NCBI GenBank assembly: GCA_000509105.1
Contig: BAIF02000060.1
Coordinates: 59,920-123,919 of the forward strand
Direction of reading: 5' to 3'
From: Clostridiales bacterium VE202-21
GTDB lineage: Bacteria; Bacillota; Clostridia; Lachnospirales; Lachnospiraceae
Length of the DNA stretch: 64,000 nt
Under the pieces are notes generated by a model, which did no database searches, had not been told where the DNA came from, and saw nothing but the letters and a program-made list of their open reading frames with translations. The position numbers were made by a program, and so were the translations under genes. This document shows positions 1-8,205 of this stretch, piece by piece; within the stretch, counting starts at the first letter, position 1; each line of letters begins with the position of its first letter.

Positions 1-1244
1 AAGCAGTAATAGGAGATTCTCTTCGTATCCGGCAGGTTTATATCAATATACTGAGCAATGCGGTGAAGTATACGCCTTCGGGAGGGGAAATCCGTGTGGA
101 AGTGCGGCAGAAAAAGGAGATTCATAAGGGATACTCCAGTTTTATTTTCTGTTGTTCTGACACGGGAATTGGAATGAGCGAGGAGTTCCAAAAGAGACTG
201 TTCGAGCCCTTTGAGAGGGTACAGGATACTACCAGCAGCAGGATTGTCGGTACCGGACTGGGGATGGCGATTACCAAAAATCTGGTGGACTTGATGGACG
301 GGGATATCCAGGTGGAGAGCAAACTGGGAAAGGGATCTGCCTTTACCGTAAGGATTCCGCTAAAGCTGCAGGCAGAAGAACCGGAGGCAGTCCCCAGGGA
401 ATGGAGCGGGGTACGCTGTCTGATTGTGGACGGCGACCCGCAGGTCAGTGAAAGCATGGTGGAACTGTTGGAAGACATGGGAATGCATGCCAGCTCTGCC
501 GCCTCTGGGCGAGAGGCTGTTTCCTATGTTTTGCAGGCGAAGGAAACGAAAGATCCGATTCGGCTGGTGATACTGGATCTGGAAATGCCGGATATGGATG
601 CGGGTGCTGCCGCACAGTGTATCCGGGACGCGCTGGGAAATGATATTCCTGCGATTGTCATGACGGCATATGATTGGTCGGGATTAGAGAGCGAAGCCCG
701 CAGCTATGGGGCAACAGCGATTCTTACTAAGCCTTTTTACCGCAGGAAAATATCCGGTCTGCTTAGGAAACTAAGCGGGGATGAGGAAGTGACCAATCCG
801 ATGTTCAGTGGAACTGCCGGTGATTTCAATGGAAAACGTGTTCTGCTCGTAGAAGATAACGAAATAAATCTGGAGATTGCACGCACACTGATAGAAGAGA
901 GCGGCGTCCAGGTGGAGGAGGCATATAATGGTGAGGAAGCTGTGCGGAAGGTATCGGAATCTGAGGAAGGGTATTATGATTTGATTTTCATGGATATCCA
1001 AATGCCGGTCATGGACGGATATCAGGCAACAAAGGTGATTCGGGCCCTAAACCGGGATGACGCATTGACCCTGCCGATTGTGGCAATGACGGCCAATGCG
1101 TTTCAAGAAGACGTATGCGACGCGCTAAAGGCGGGAATGAACGTACATCTGGCGAAGCGGTTGACGTGGCGGAATTGGGTCAAATCCTGCAGCGATTCCT
1201 GGGGCAGAATATGTAATACTGCAGGTATCAATGTACTAAAATAG
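1..1244 (+). CDS. Hybrid sensor histidine kinase, 3' part, frameshifted near its end
   Basis: The gene is open from the window edge, so its sensor and dimerisation parts lie upstream. What is present is the ATPase domain (N box ILSNAVKYT at the edge, then DTGIGM and GTGLGMAI) followed by two receiver domains. Receiver 1 has LDLEMPDMD and a TKPF lysine; receiver 2 has VEDNEINL and MDIQMPVMDG. Such proteins autophosphorylate on His and pass phosphate to receiver Asp residues. In receiver 2 the reading HLAKRLTW replaces the expected HLAKPVDVAELG, which is encoded one frame over from about 1158 and ends at TAA 1214-1216. One C appears to be missing, so the read-through to TAG 1242-1244 is probably artefactual. 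A terminator follows directly. The specific signal is unknown. Confidence 0.85.
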   Translation, partial: AVIGDSLRIRQVYINILSNAVKYTPSGGEIRVEVRQKKEIHKGYSSFIFCCSDTGIGMSEEFQKRLFEPFERVQDTTSSRIVGTGLGMAITKNLVDLMDGDIQVESKLGKGSAFTVRIPLKLQAEEPEAVPREWSGVRCLIVDGDPQVSESMVELLEDMGMHASSAASGREAVSYVLQAKETKDPIRLVILDLEMPDMDAGAAAQCIRDALGNDIPAIVMTAYDWSGLESEARSYGATAILTKPFYRRKISGLLRKLSGDEEVTNPMFSGTAGDFNGKRVLLVEDNEINLEIARTLIEESGVQVEEAYNGEEAVRKVSESEEGYYDLIFMDIQMPVMDGYQATKVIRALNRDDALTLPIVAMTANAFQEDVCDALKAGMNVHLAKRLTWRNWVKSCSDSWGRICNTAGINVLK

Positions 1245-1285
1245 GGAACTGTGCACGATTTATTTTATGCAGCAGTTCCCTTTTT
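1244..1285 (+). terminator. Rho-independent terminator after the histidine kinase
   Basis: GGGAACTG (1244-1251) pairs with CAGTTCCC (1273-1280) and is followed by five Ts. It sits just after the corrected stop codon of the kinase, which supports the gene ending at 1216. Confidence 0.8.
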
Positions 1286-1354
1286 GACCGACAATGAAAT
1301 GATCTGTTATTCTTCCATATTTATACAGGAACACAGGTAATTATAAAACGCTTA

Positions 1355-2731
1355 TCAAGCAGCTTTTTTCGGTGCTGTCTTAGGATAATTGAAAATATTT
1401 TTCTTAACAATATTATAGTAAATAATACAAACAATAATTGTACTCGTTGTAGCAGTAGGTGTAGCCAGTGAAAGATGGAAAAGTGTTGCGCCTGCCATAT
1501 GGCTGTAAATATAGGCAGCAGGTACACGCATAACCCATGAATCCCAGAATGCCTGGAAAAATACGAACTTTGTACGGCTGCAGCCATTGTAAAATCCCAT
1601 AAAGCAGAATAAAATACCAACCTGTATACAGTCGACAGAGAATCCTTTCAGGTACTGTGCCGCAGCAGCGATTACGGTCTGGTCAGAAGTGAAGATCGAA
1701 GCCAGCACATCGCCGTGGAAACATACAAAATAAAATACAATAAGTCCTGTTACAACAGAGGTTCCCATGCCATAGAAGAGAGTTCTCTTTGCTCTTTCTG
1801 GTTTTTTAGCACCCATGTTCTGCGCAATAAACGCAGACATTGACTGCATGTATGAGATCGGTATCAATAAGACGAAGCTAACAACACGCCATGCAATACC
1901 GTATCCGGCCGCCATGATTAGTCCCATGCCGTTTGCAAATGTATTGACAGCAAGAAATGAAATCTGTGTAACGAGATCCTTCATTGCCACAGGTGTTCCA
2001 ATGGAAAACATCTCTTTGATCTTTTCCTTATCAAACCGAATATGTTTTAACTTGAATACGAACGGCAGCTTTGTGAATCGGATAATAATAATTGACAAGA
2101 TAAGGCTTATGGCCTGTGCAGCTACGGTAGCTATGGCTACGCCCTTTACTCCCATATCAAATACGGATACTAAAACAATATCACCAACAACGTTAATTAC
2201 ACAGGCGATAATAACGAAAACCAATGGAAGAATAGAATTGCCGATACCTCTGAATATACAGCTCAGCAGGTTATATCCGACAATAAAAACCAATCCTCCA
2301 CAGCAAATCGATAAATACTGAACGGCAAAATCATGAGCTTCTACAGGCACGTTCATAGCGCTTACCAATGCTGGCGTTACAAAAACCATGATAATCGTTA
2401 GAATTACGCCAAAAACAGCAAATATGCTGATAGAAGCCCCCATAGATTTTGCGGCACTTTCGCCGTCTTTCTCTCCGATATAGCGCCCTATTGCTACAGT
2501 AACACCCATAGCAAGCCCTGTGACAACTACCTGAAGGAGATACATTACATTACCCCCCGAAGAAACAGCGGCACTTTCGGCAGGCCCGCAGTAACGGCTG
2601 ATAACAATTAGGTCAACCGCGCTGTATAAAGCCTGTAAAAACATAGATATCAGAATCGGAAACGTAAACTTTAGAAATGGGGACAATATGGGTCCCGATG
2701 TAAATGAATTTGTTTCATTATTGTTGCTCAT
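1355..2731 (-). CDS. MATE family multidrug/drug-sodium antiporter
   Basis: A 458-residue polytopic membrane protein of the MATE family, which exports cationic drugs or metabolites in exchange for Na+ or H+. The start MSNNNETNSF is chosen because a GAGAGGAG ribosome site lies just upstream; a longer in-frame ATG exists but has no site. The length is typical and the hydrophobic segments are consistent with 12 helices, for example the long stretch around VTGLAMGVTVAIGRYIGE. It is transcribed alone, away from mreB. The roughly 300 nt upstream on its own strand hold a promoter-like sequence, a short leader ORF and a terminator-like hairpin, suggesting attenuation. The substrate cannot be inferred. 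Confidence 0.9.
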   Translation of the reverse strand: MSNNNETNSFTSGPILSPFLKFTFPILISMFLQALYSAVDLIVISRYCGPAESAAVSSGGNVMYLLQVVVTGLAMGVTVAIGRYIGEKDGESAAKSMGASISIFAVFGVILTIIMVFVTPALVSAMNVPVEAHDFAVQYLSICCGGLVFIVGYNLLSCIFRGIGNSILPLVFVIIACVINVVGDIVLVSVFDMGVKGVAIATVAAQAISLILSIIIIRFTKLPFVFKLKHIRFDKEKIKEMFSIGTPVAMKDLVTQISFLAVNTFANGMGLIMAAGYGIAWRVVSFVLLIPISYMQSMSAFIAQNMGAKKPERAKRTLFYGMGTSVVTGLIVFYFVCFHGDVLASIFTSDQTVIAAAAQYLKGFSVDCIQVGILFCFMGFYNGCSRTKFVFFQAFWDSWVMRVPAAYIYSHMAGATLFHLSLATPTATTSTIIVCIIYYNIVKKNIFNYPKTAPKKAA

Positions 2732-2879
2732 CTTTAAACCACTCCTCTCAATAAGTGCATAAGTACATGAATAACACAGATTTTGTTGATGCAGAAATAA
2801 CCTTAAAAACAACCTTAAAAAATATACCCTAAGTATTGCTGCTTATCTTCAGCTTTGCTCTTTCTTTATGACGTCTACC

Positions 2880-2905
2880 AAAAAAGAGCCCTCGCGGACT
2901 GGGCT
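2880..2905 (-). terminator. Terminator-like hairpin in the MATE leader (possible attenuator)
   Basis: Read on the minus strand, AGCCC and GGGCT (2901-2905 and 2887-2891) flank a 9-nt loop and are followed by a run of six Ts at 2885-2880. It lies between the leader ORF and the MATE start, about 150 nt upstream of the gene, so it would end transcription before the gene unless an alternative fold forms. Confidence 0.45.
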
Positions 2906-2959
2906 GGAGATCAAGCCGTTGCTTCTGCAAAACACCTGCTGGAGAGGCAGACAGCATAC

Positions 2960-3004
2960 TTAAGATACAAGAGATACGAGTATCTGAATATTCTGAATAT
3001 ACAT
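2960..3004 (-). CDS. Putative 14-residue leader peptide upstream of the MATE gene
   Basis: An ATG at 3004 opens MYIQNIQILVSLVS followed by TAA. It is preceded by AAGGAGG (3019-3025) and a second purine-rich stretch closer to the start, and by a TATAAT-like hexamer at 3038-3043. The peptide is too short to be a normal gene. A ribosome site this strong in front of a tiny ORF, followed by a terminator-like hairpin and a drug exporter, fits the layout of translation-controlled attenuators of antibiotic resistance genes. There is no homology evidence. Confidence 0.35.
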   Translation of the reverse strand: MYIQNIQILVSLVS

Positions 3005-3049
3005 TCTTTTCCCCCTTACCTCCTTTGAATGATATTTATTATATGATAT

Positions 3050-3551
3050 TTTTTATGTAAGATTATTTTATCATCCGGGTACCTGAACAAACAGTGAACA
3101 ATGCACACGATTATTAATAAGAAAGCATAGAGGGCTGAGATTAACGCTTCAGATTATTTATTGAGTACTCTCGGAAACATTTATTTTAATTATTGCTGAA
3201 GCGCTGACATAAAAACTTTCGAATTCTGCATACTAAATAAGTATAAACAGAACCTCTTATATTTTAGGGTACTACATACCAGTATCATAAAATATAAAAA
3301 GGGTCGTATTTTGGCGGGTGTATTTTTACAATCCTTAAGAAATACTAAAAATACAAAAAAGGGGTTTCCATTTCTGGAAAAGTTTATTATACTATTGGTG
3401 CAAGTTGGGGAGAGACTGCACGGGGAAACAGAGGAATTTATCTAGACCAAGGCGTGTTTAAAAATATACTTGAAGAGAAATTTCTGCGGGGCAGAGGAGT
3501 ACGAATGAGTGGAGATTAAGAGTAATATGGGTTGTGGAAGGGAGCGTAAAT
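3050..3551. other. Intergenic region upstream of mreB with two inverted repeats
   Basis: No convincing gene is present in this AT-rich stretch. It holds a perfect 9-bp inverted repeat GTATTTTTA/TAAAAATAC (3320-3328 and 3346-3354), then the probable mreB promoter with a second inverted repeat (annotated separately). From 3394 to the mreB start I see only an ordinary untranslated leader. Confidence 0.5.
3365..3393 (+). promoter_or_regulatory. Probable mreB promoter overlapped by an inverted repeat
   Basis: TTTCCA (3365-3370) and TATACT (3388-3393) are 17 bp apart, a plausible sigma-A promoter with a weak -35. The -35 is also the left half of a perfect inverted repeat, TTTCCA-TTTC-TGGAAA (3365-3380), so a bound repressor there could block RNA polymerase. 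The leader to mreB would be about 150 nt. Confidence 0.4.
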
Positions 3552-4541
3552 ATGTCTGTAGATATCGGGATAGATTTGGGAACAGCCAGTGTACTGGTGT
3601 ATGTAAAAGGAAAAGGGGTTGTGTTGAAGGAACCCTCAGTTGTAGCGTTTGACAGGGATACGAATGTTATCAAAGCGATCGGGGAGGAAGCGCGCCTGAT
3701 GCTGGGAAGAACTCCGGGGAATATTGTGGCGGTGCGGCCGCTGCGCCAGGGGGTTATTTCGGATTATACGGTTACTGAGAAAATGATTAAATATTTTGTA
3801 CAGAAATCGCTTGGAAAAAGGACTTTTAAGAAGCCGCGCATCAGTATCTGTGTGCCGAGCGGTGTTACGGAAGTGGAGAAGAAGGCGGTGGAGGAGGCCA
3901 CGTTTGCTGCGGGGGCCAGAGAAGTACATTTGATAGAAGAACCGGTAGCGGCTGCGATCGGCGCAGGGATTGATATATCCAAGCCCTGCGGGAATATGAT
4001 TGTGGATATCGGAGGCGGGACCGCGGATATAGCGGTGATTTCGCTGGGCGGTACGGTGGTCAATACTTCGATCAAGATTGCAGGGGACGATTTTGACGAG
4101 GCAATCGTGCGTTACATGAGAAAGAAACATAATCTGCTGATCGGTGAGCGCACGGCGGAAGATATTAAGATTAAAATTGGGACAACATATCCTCTTGTCG
4201 AGGAAGAGACCATAGAGGTTAGAGGACGGAACCTAGTGACAGGACTTCCAAAAACAGTCACGGTGACGTCTTCGGAGACTGAGGAAGCGCTGAGGGAGGC
4301 TACCGGACAGATTGTAGAGGCGGTAATTGCCGTACTGGAACAGACACCGCCGGAGCTTTCCGCGGATATTCTGGACAGGGGTATCGTACTGACCGGCGGA
4401 GGGGCCATGCTGCGCGGCCTGGAAGAACTGATTGAGGAGAAGACAGGGATCCATACAATGACCGCCGAAGACCCCATGAAGGTTGTAGCGATTGGAACAG
4501 GTCAGTTCGTAGAATTTATGAGTGGCAGGACTGACTTCTAA
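3552..4541 (+). CDS. mreB: MreB/Mbl family rod-shape actin homologue
   Basis: MreB is a bacterial actin that polymerises under the membrane and guides lateral-wall synthesis. The protein is 329 residues, the usual length. It shows the actin-fold nucleotide motifs: DIGIDLGTASVLVY at the N-terminus (phosphate 1), VDIGGGTADIAV near residue 150 (phosphate 2) and LTGGGAMLRG near residue 280 (adenosine loop). ATG 3552 is chosen because GGGAG lies 7 nt upstream; an in-frame GTG at 3534 lacks a site. mreC and mreD do not follow, so this may be a stand-alone Mbl/MreBH-type paralogue; the sequence alone does not separate these subtypes. Confidence 0.93.
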   Translation: MSVDIGIDLGTASVLVYVKGKGVVLKEPSVVAFDRDTNVIKAIGEEARLMLGRTPGNIVAVRPLRQGVISDYTVTEKMIKYFVQKSLGKRTFKKPRISICVPSGVTEVEKKAVEEATFAAGAREVHLIEEPVAAAIGAGIDISKPCGNMIVDIGGGTADIAVISLGGTVVNTSIKIAGDDFDEAIVRYMRKKHNLLIGERTAEDIKIKIGTTYPLVEEETIEVRGRNLVTGLPKTVTVTSSETEEALREATGQIVEAVIAVLEQTPPELSADILDRGIVLTGGGAMLRGLEELIEEKTGIHTMTAEDPMKVVAIGTGQFVEFMSGRTDF

Positions 4542-4684
4542 GGGAGGAAGCCAGGGTGGGACAGACTGCTTCAGACGGTGCAATGCGCTGTTGAAGGGGT
4601 CTGTCTTAACTTATGTTACGAAGGAGCCTGCCGGATGTTCCGGGGATATTCTGTGGGATGAAAGGCTCCGGTTAGGAGGAAATT

Positions 4685-6895
4685 TTGGAAGTAGTCACCG
4701 GATATGTGGAGCATATTGTGTTCCGGAATGAGGATAATGGGTATACGGTATTTAATCTGGAAAATGAAGACGGGGAGACTACCTGTGTTGGCAGTTTTAA
4801 CTATATTAATGAGGGGGAGATGCTGGAACTGCATGGGGAGTTTGTTAACCACAGTGTGTATGGAAGCCAGCTCAAAGTGAGCTCCCATGAGGTAAAGGAG
4901 CCTGAGGATCTGGTATCTATAGAACGTTATCTGGGATCCGGGGCCGTGAAGGGTGTTGGAGCGGCGCTGGCAGGAAGGATCGTGAGGAAGTTCAAAAAGG
5001 ATACGTTCCGCATCATTGAGGAGGAGCCGGAGCGTCTGGCGGAGGTGAAGGGGATCAGCGAGCGAAAGGCCAGGGAGATTGCCGTGCAGGTAGAGGAGAA
5101 GAAGGATATGCGCCGGGCGATGATCTATCTGCAGAAATATGGGATATCCACGACCCTTGCTGTCAAGATTTATAAGTATTATGGAACGAAACTGTACCAG
5201 GTGCTTGAGGAGAACCCGTACCAGCTGGCGGATAACATAGAAGGCGTGGGATTCAAGACGGCCGACGAAATCGCATCCAGGATAGGGATACATACGGACT
5301 CTGATTTCAGAATCAGAAGCGGTATTTTTTACACGCTGCAGCAGTCCACCCTGGAGGGACATGTCTATCTGCCCCAACAGGTACTGGAGGCGCGCGCCGG
5401 AAAGCTTCTGGGGGTGAACATCCAGGATGTTGAAAAGTATATCATGGATCTCTGCATTGAGAAAAAGACGGTGCGCAAAGAGGCGGAGGGCGAGATCAGG
5501 ATCTATCCGGCCCGCTATTATTACCTGGAACTCAATACGGCCAGGATGCTGCATGATCTGAATATTGACTGCAATATGCCGGAGGACATGATGGAGAAGC
5601 GGCTCAGAAAGGTGGAGCGGCAGGAACAGATTTCCCTAGACCCCATGCAGCACAAGGCGGTGATAGAATCCATCAAGCACGGGCTTCTGGTCCTGACCGG
5701 CGGGCCCGGGACCGGTAAGACGACTACCATTAATACCATGATCCAGTTTTTTGAGAGCGAGGGGATGAGCATTCTGCTGGCGGCGCCTACAGGAAGGGCG
5801 GCTAAAAGAATGACGGAGGCCACCGGATATGAGGCACAGACGATCCACCGCCTCCTGGAGGTCAGCGGGAATCCGGAGGAAGAGGGCAATGTAAATGGCT
5901 TTATGCGGAACCGGCAAAATCCCCTGGAGACGGATGTGCTGATTATCGATGAGATGTCCATGGTAGACCTTCCGCTGATGCATGCTCTGCTTTCAGCCGT
6001 TGTGGAAGGCACGCGGCTTATATTAGTGGGGGATGTGAACCAGCTCCCTTCCGTGGGACCCGGGAGTGTTCTGAAGGATATAATAGCTTCGGACTCGTTT
6101 CCGGTGGTAACGCTGACAAAGATATTCCGTCAGGCAGGCGAGAGCGATATTGTTGTAAACGCTCATAAGATCAATGCCGGGGAACCTGTTATCCTGAACA
6201 ACAAGAGCCGTGACTTTTTCTTTTTAAAACGGCAGGAAGCGGATGTGATTATCAGTGTAGTGATTACCCTGATTCAGAAAAAGCTTCCCAGGTATGTGGA
6301 TGCACTTCCCACGGAGATTCAGGTCATGACTCCAACAAGGAAGGGCCTGCTGGGGGTGGAGCGGCTGAATACAATCCTGCAGCGTTATTTGAATCCGCCT
6401 TCGCCGGAAAAAACGGAAAAGGAAAGCGGGCAAAGATTGTTCCGCGTTGGGGATAAAGTGATGCAGATAAAAAATAACTACCAGCTGGAGTGGGAAATCT
6501 GCACGAAATTCGGACTCACTGTGGATAAAGGTATGGGAGTATTTAACGGAGATATGGGGATTGTGAAGGAAATCAATTCCTATGATGAATCAATGGTTGT
6601 CGAGTACGACGAGAAAAGAACGGTAAAGTACCCCTTCGAGATGCTGGAAGAACTGGAACTGGCATATGCCATTACGGTTCACAAATCTCAGGGGAGCGAA
6701 TATCCTGCGGTTGTGATACCGCTGCTGCAGGGACCGCGTATGCTGTATAACAGAAATCTGCTGTATACGGCGGTAACCCGTGCAAAAAAATGCCTGACAA
6801 TAGTGGGGAGTGAAGCGACATTTCAGGAAATGATACAGAACAAAAACGAACAGAACCGTTATACAAGCCTGGCGGAGTGTATACGCGGATTTTAA
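4685..6895 (+). CDS. recD2: RecD2-type ATP-dependent DNA helicase
   Basis: RecD2 is a 5'-3' superfamily 1B helicase of bacteria lacking RecBCD and acts in DNA repair. The 736-residue protein has the expected N-terminal OB-like region, a helix-hairpin-helix segment (about residues 80-210), then the motor: Walker A GGPGTGKTT near residue 339, Walker B IIDEMSMVD near 418, and the C-terminal motif YTAVTRAKK near 693. The start is TTG, chosen because AGGAGG lies 6 nt upstream. Its last 19 nt overlap comFC, so the two are probably co-transcribed. About 140 nt separate it from mreB, with no obvious terminator. Confidence 0.93.
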   Translation: MEVVTGYVEHIVFRNEDNGYTVFNLENEDGETTCVGSFNYINEGEMLELHGEFVNHSVYGSQLKVSSHEVKEPEDLVSIERYLGSGAVKGVGAALAGRIVRKFKKDTFRIIEEEPERLAEVKGISERKAREIAVQVEEKKDMRRAMIYLQKYGISTTLAVKIYKYYGTKLYQVLEENPYQLADNIEGVGFKTADEIASRIGIHTDSDFRIRSGIFYTLQQSTLEGHVYLPQQVLEARAGKLLGVNIQDVEKYIMDLCIEKKTVRKEAEGEIRIYPARYYYLELNTARMLHDLNIDCNMPEDMMEKRLRKVERQEQISLDPMQHKAVIESIKHGLLVLTGGPGTGKTTTINTMIQFFESEGMSILLAAPTGRAAKRMTEATGYEAQTIHRLLEVSGNPEEEGNVNGFMRNRQNPLETDVLIIDEMSMVDLPLMHALLSAVVEGTRLILVGDVNQLPSVGPGSVLKDIIASDSFPVVTLTKIFRQAGESDIVVNAHKINAGEPVILNNKSRDFFFLKRQEADVIISVVITLIQKKLPRYVDALPTEIQVMTPTRKGLLGVERLNTILQRYLNPPSPEKTEKESGQRLFRVGDKVMQIKNNYQLEWEICTKFGLTVDKGMGVFNGDMGIVKEINSYDESMVVEYDEKRTVKYPFEMLEELELAYAITVHKSQGSEYPAVVIPLLQGPRMLYNRNLLYTAVTRAKKCLTIVGSEATFQEMIQNKNEQNRYTSLAECIRGF

Positions 6896-7575
6896 ATCTG
6901 CTATATCCGCAGGTTTGTCCGTTCTGTGGCAGAATATCGGAACAGGGGATCTGCAGTGTATGTAAAAAGAAGATTATCTATGTACAGGAACCACGCTGCA
7001 TGCGCTGCGGCAAGCCGCTGGAAAAGGCGGAACAGGAGTACTGCAGGGACTGCACAGAACATGATGCCGCCTATGAACAGGGGCGGAGTGTATGGCTGCA
7101 CAGGGAGCCTGTTTCGGACGCAATTTATCGGTTCAAGTATGGGAATAAGAGGAACTACGGCCGGATATTTGCCATGGAAATGGCGGAACATTGCGGGGCT
7201 CAGATCAGAAGGTGGGGAGTTGAAGAGATCATTCCGATTCCGCTCCATCCCGCCAGAAAAAGAAAACGGGGATATAATCAGGCGGAAATACTGGCGGAGG
7301 AGCTGGGCTGCCTTCTTCACATACCTGTTAGGAAAGACGTGCTTTACAGGATACGGAATACCAGGCCGCAGAAAAGCCTTAATGACACGGAGAGAATCCG
7401 CAACCTGAAGGGGGCCTTTGCGGTGGCCGGAAAAGAGAAAGTAAAGGCAAAAGTACTGATCATAGACGACATCTATACGACCGGCAGCACGATCCGCAGA
7501 TGCGCAAAAATGCTGAGACTAGCAGGAGCTGAAAAAGTGTATTTTTTAACTATAAGCATTGGACAAGGACTCTGA
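6877..7575 (+). CDS. comFC: ComF family phosphoribosyltransferase-like protein
   Basis: ComFC-type proteins carry an N-terminal zinc ribbon and a phosphoribosyltransferase fold and take part in DNA uptake or single-strand DNA handling in competent bacteria. In the 232-residue product the N-terminus has CPFCG, CSVC, CMRCG and CRDC pairs, and VLIIDDIYTTGST near residue 193 is the PRPP-binding loop. The GTG start lies inside the end of recD2 (19-nt overlap) with GGCGGAG just before it, indicating translational coupling. No other competence genes are in the window, so a repair or housekeeping role beside RecD2 is equally possible. Confidence 0.88.
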   Translation: MYTRILNLLYPQVCPFCGRISEQGICSVCKKKIIYVQEPRCMRCGKPLEKAEQEYCRDCTEHDAAYEQGRSVWLHREPVSDAIYRFKYGNKRNYGRIFAMEMAEHCGAQIRRWGVEEIIPIPLHPARKRKRGYNQAEILAEELGCLLHIPVRKDVLYRIRNTRPQKSLNDTERIRNLKGAFAVAGKEKVKAKVLIIDDIYTTGSTIRRCAKMLRLAGAEKVYFLTISIGQGL

Positions 7576-7580
7576 GTATA

Positions 7581-7806
7581 TGCTATACTAAAAATGATAT
7601 TTATCTTAAAAGAAGATAAGAATCCCACCTTTACAGGTGGTTAAGAAAAATTAAATTTAGGAGGGAGCCTTGTCTCCTTCCAGGATAAAGCCGCCGGCGG
7701 GCGGCAGAGGCGCGCAGAAGTATGATGTCATGCAGGGCATGACGCGCGCCTCGCCGCAAGTACGCCAAGGCGTGCCTGCACTGAAAGAAAACATAGAGGT
7801 GAGGAA
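7581..7806 (+). promoter_or_regulatory. Extended -10 promoter and long, highly structured GC-rich leader
   Basis: TGCTATACT (7581-7589) is an extended -10; a poor TTGGAC sits 19 bp upstream. The roughly 210-nt leader then contains five stems: TTATCTT/AAGATAA (7601-7619); CCACC/GGTGG (7625-7640); GCCGCC/GGCGGC (7690-7705); a composite stem of GAGGCGCGC/GCGCGCCTC (7707-7715 with 7744-7752) stacked on GTCATGC/GCATGAC (7727-7743) with an 11-nt bulge; and ACGCC/GGCGT just after 7760. The GC-rich half is unlike its surroundings. I do not recognise a known riboswitch. It precedes the operon that makes c-di-AMP. Confidence 0.55.
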
Positions 7807-8202
7807 ATGTTAGATAAGGAACGCATCAGGCTGATGACAAAGATGGCGGCATATGAGAACACTTTGGCGCCGGATGATTTGAAAATCAGCAGTTATTATA
7901 AGAAAGATTATTCAAGCCTCAACACACTGATCACAGCGATCTGGGTCACGATCGGATACGCCATTGCCGCAGGTTTGGTTATACTGTGCAATGTCGACGC
8001 AATGCTGAAGGATCTGACGGTTGCAAAGCTGATTATAATCGCGGCTGTCGTGGTGGGTGCATATATTATCTTACTTGTGGCTTACTGCGTATGTGCCAGC
8101 AGCTTTTATAAGTCGAAGCACAATAAAGCAAAACAGCGTGTGAAAAAGTATTACCGGGATTTATCCCGCCTGGGAAAGATGTGTATGAAGGAGAAAAAAT
8201 AA
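7807..8202 (+). CDS. Small membrane protein of unknown function, two transmembrane helices
   Basis: A 131-residue protein with a charged N-terminus, two hydrophobic helices (about residues 43-61 and 75-98, the latter LIIIAAVVVGAYIILLVAY) and a basic C-terminal tail. No catalytic motif is visible. A GAGGTGAGG site precedes the ATG. It ends 3 nt before the next membrane gene and sits upstream of cdaA-cdaR, so it is probably co-transcribed with them. I do not recognise the family well enough to name it. A role at the envelope, together with the next gene, is inferred from context only. Confidence 0.7.
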   Translation: MLDKERIRLMTKMAAYENTLAPDDLKISSYYKKDYSSLNTLITAIWVTIGYAIAAGLVILCNVDAMLKDLTVAKLIIIAAVVVGAYIILLVAYCVCASSFYKSKHNKAKQRVKKYYRDLSRLGKMCMKEKK

Positions 8203-8205
8203 AAT

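Noticed and set aside
4616..5554. Long minus-strand open frame opposite recD2
   Set aside because: It lies entirely within the conserved helicase gene and shows no domain pattern of its own.
7596..7806. Known c-di-AMP (ydaO) riboswitch before the cda operon
   Set aside because: The stem arrangement and conserved bases of that class are not visible. Left as an unassigned structured leader.
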